Source: Cucumis sativus (taxonomy: Eukaryota; Streptophyta; Magnoliopsida; Cucurbitales; Cucurbitaceae). Taken from it: a stretch of 64,000 nucleotides of DNA. The notes beneath the pieces are model-generated. The model ran no database searches. It was not told the DNA's origin and worked only from the letters and a program-made list of their open reading frames with translations. Location: contig NC_026655.2 in the NCBI RefSeq assembly GCF_000004075.3, forward strand, positions 7,688,001 to 7,752,000, written 5' to 3'. A program made the position numbers and the translations under genes. Positions 62,220-64,000 of the stretch are shown in pieces; the stretch's first letter is position 1, and each line of letters begins with the position of its first letter.

Positions 62220-63800
62220 AAGTGTTAGAGAATTTAGGAGTTGAGCGACCAAGCGAAGGAAAGAAAGGAACACTAAGTGGATTTCCGCAAAAGTGTCGAA
62301 GGACTAAGCATTTTGGACTTTGCTAGGTGGCCAAGAAGTGTTCACATAGCCTCTATAAGAGCATGTCTAGGAATCAAGACAAGATTTTGCTTAAGTTGAG
62401 CTTGAGAACCTCTCAAGGTATGTCCTAGGCGAGATGACTAGGTCATGTCAAGAGTCAAGTATGCTAGGTGAGGAGAACCTCTAAAGTGCCAAGCTAGGCA
62501 TTATGGTAAGACATGAGCATGCTCGAGGTGAGCTACGGGGCCAAGGATTTGCAAGGTTAGCTAGGCGACATAGTTTTGTTAGGAGGCTTTAGAAGATAAG
62601 TTAAGTTGTTAGGCATTTTGAAAGACCCTTACATTCAAGTCAGATGGTTGAGTGAAGAACAAGTGTTCATAACATGCAAAGATTAAGATTTCGGCAAGCA
62701 GAAGGTGACAAAGCTAGTCATGCAGAGAGCTCTTTAACTAGCTAGGTCTGTTTTAAATGAAGAATGCTCTCAATTCTCTCATGAGTTTTCTCTCAAACCA
62801 GTTGTAAAAGTTCACTAAAGGAGTGTAATAAGTGAGGTGAGACTTTCAGACAAAGGGGATGTGAGGAATTTGCTGATCAAATCCAAGGAAGAAGGAAAGG
62901 TCGGTATTCGAAGGATTCTAAGCAATGTTCATTATTCTTTGAAGGCTACATAACACATCACTTCGAACTTGAAGCTGGATTTTGGAAGTAAGTTAGTTAA
63001 AACAATTATAAGCAAGTTTGAAGAAGAAACTTTTTCATTTAAATGGTTGAATTAAAAGTTAAGACAAGGCTTTAAGGGTATGTGTGAGCGCATGTGCTAC
63101 CTGGCTCCCATGTCCAACGGTCAGTTGTATCATGACACTGTGTTTTAGGTAGTTTGGTGTTTCTTAAATTTTTTAAGATAAGTTTTGGTATATATATATA
63201 TAGAGAGAGGTTTAAAATGAGTTTAAATTCTCTAATTTGAGGGCAATCGATTGAAAAAATTTATAGGTCGAGGAAGTAGCTACCATCTATGAGTGACAAA
63301 AATGATTTTAAAATTGTTTCTTAAACATGATTTACCAGGTTTATGTTTAAAGCATCCCTCTAATTTAACAAATTTGAGAACTATATTTGATTTGTTTAGT
63401 TAATTTCCAAAGCATGAGTTTTAAGTTTAGAAAAGTTTGAAAAGCATGAATTTGACTGATAAGTTTTCTAAGAATGTTTCTTTGAGTTAACCATGCATGG
63501 ACTGAGTTGTATAGGGTTAGACAATGAGTTGTATGAACCTTAAGTTTGTAGTTGATGTATATATGTCTATATTAGACTTGTTTATGGTTGTTGTATAGTT
63601 TTGGCTACACTTCGTGTTTAGATAGAGAGACTATTGTTCATATATCCTGTGTGTTGTGTATTCCATTGTTAGTTCATTTTTAGCTCTAGTAAGGTCAGTA
63701 GGTATTGTTAGAAGGAAAACGATATTGTTGGCTTCACACTGTGTCTTGAGCTAATTAGAGGAGGTGGTCTGAAATCAGGTACGACAAAATTAGACCTTTT
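62220..63800. repeat. Dispersed-repeat block with recurring CTAGG words
   Basis: CTAGG occurs eight times between about 62320 and 62750, mostly as GCTAGGYG variants, and GAGAACCTCT occurs twice. The composition is less AT-biased than the flanks. The second part contains a TA run and GTCTTGAGCTAATTAG. I recall similar sequences in the LTR or internal non-coding region of cucurbit LTR retrotransposons. No gag or pol motif and no clear LTR boundaries are present in the window. Confidence 0.35.
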
Positions 63801-64000
63801 CGGATGTTTCATTCATGAATTAAAATGCTTAAAATTTGTTATTATAAGGAATGCCACATCGTGCATGGTTTAACACAGGGCAAAGTAAAAAACTTACAAA
63901 AGGATTGGAAAGAAGCAACTCATTAGCAAAGGTTGCTCTTATTTAAGGGTATAATACTAAAATTATTGTTATTTATTATAAAAAGACACGAAACGTGGTA

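Larger units (their letters stand above)
59304..64000. other. Intergenic, repeats, no supported gene
   Basis: AT-rich spacer. It holds a MITE-like element (60109-60348), a 25-nt tandem duplication of CTTTAACTAT-containing sequence at 61181-61230, and a less AT-biased repeat block from 62220 to the right edge. No gene family was recognised in any frame. Confidence 0.6.

Noticed and set aside
63098..63120. Resemblance to miR160 (CCTGGCTCCC) near the right edge
   Set aside because: Only the central ten or so bases agree and no star arm is nearby to form a precursor hairpin.

Overview
This is plant nuclear DNA. The genes have introns with GT-AG borders, the spacers are very AT-rich, and the proteins belong to plant-only families (VQ, Dof, SBP-box, LEA). 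The repeats, especially short inverted-repeat elements rich in GTCTATC/GATAGA words and tRNA-derived SINEs, look like those common in cucurbit genomes, so a cucurbit such as Cucumis or a close relative is my inference. It cannot be proved from the window alone.

I can support eight protein-coding genes. From left to right: an intronless VQ-motif protein (4899-5651, +); a five-exon SMG7-like/EST1 protein of the nonsense-mediated decay family (13191-16793, +); a three-exon, 111-residue two-pass membrane protein with a Pkr1 (V-ATPase assembly) domain (18245-21190, +); a two-exon, probably organelle-targeted group 3 LEA protein (22949-23776, +); a short intronless Dof factor (27521-28069, +); a second, convergent Dof factor of another subfamily, whose 39-nt first exon I infer (35799-36974, -); a small two-exon SBP-box factor of the SPL3/4/5 type with a miR156 site in its 3' UTR (53096-56214, +); and an eight-exon mitochondrial basic amino acid carrier, BAC1 (56759-59065, -). 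All splice junctions were placed by eye from frame, GT-AG borders and family similarity.

The spacers are AT-rich, with microsatellites and decayed mobile elements: two LINE remnants recognisable from their zf-RVT/C-terminal protein signatures (25980-26197 + and about 32100-32741 -), tRNA-derived SINEs (19905-19985, 35430-35500 and a weaker one near 40150), a CACTA-like terminus (48160), two MITE-like inverted-repeat elements (49561-49741 and about 60109-60348), and a dispersed-repeat block at the right edge (62220-63800). The stretch 37173-53095 is a gene desert of about 16 kb. The genes do not form a pathway; they are ordinary neighbours on a chromosome arm. I found no previously undescribed system. 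The most useful non-obvious points are the inferred Dof micro-exon, the miR156 site, the matching intron positions in two internal repeats of BAC1, and the possible leader control of the SMG7-like gene.
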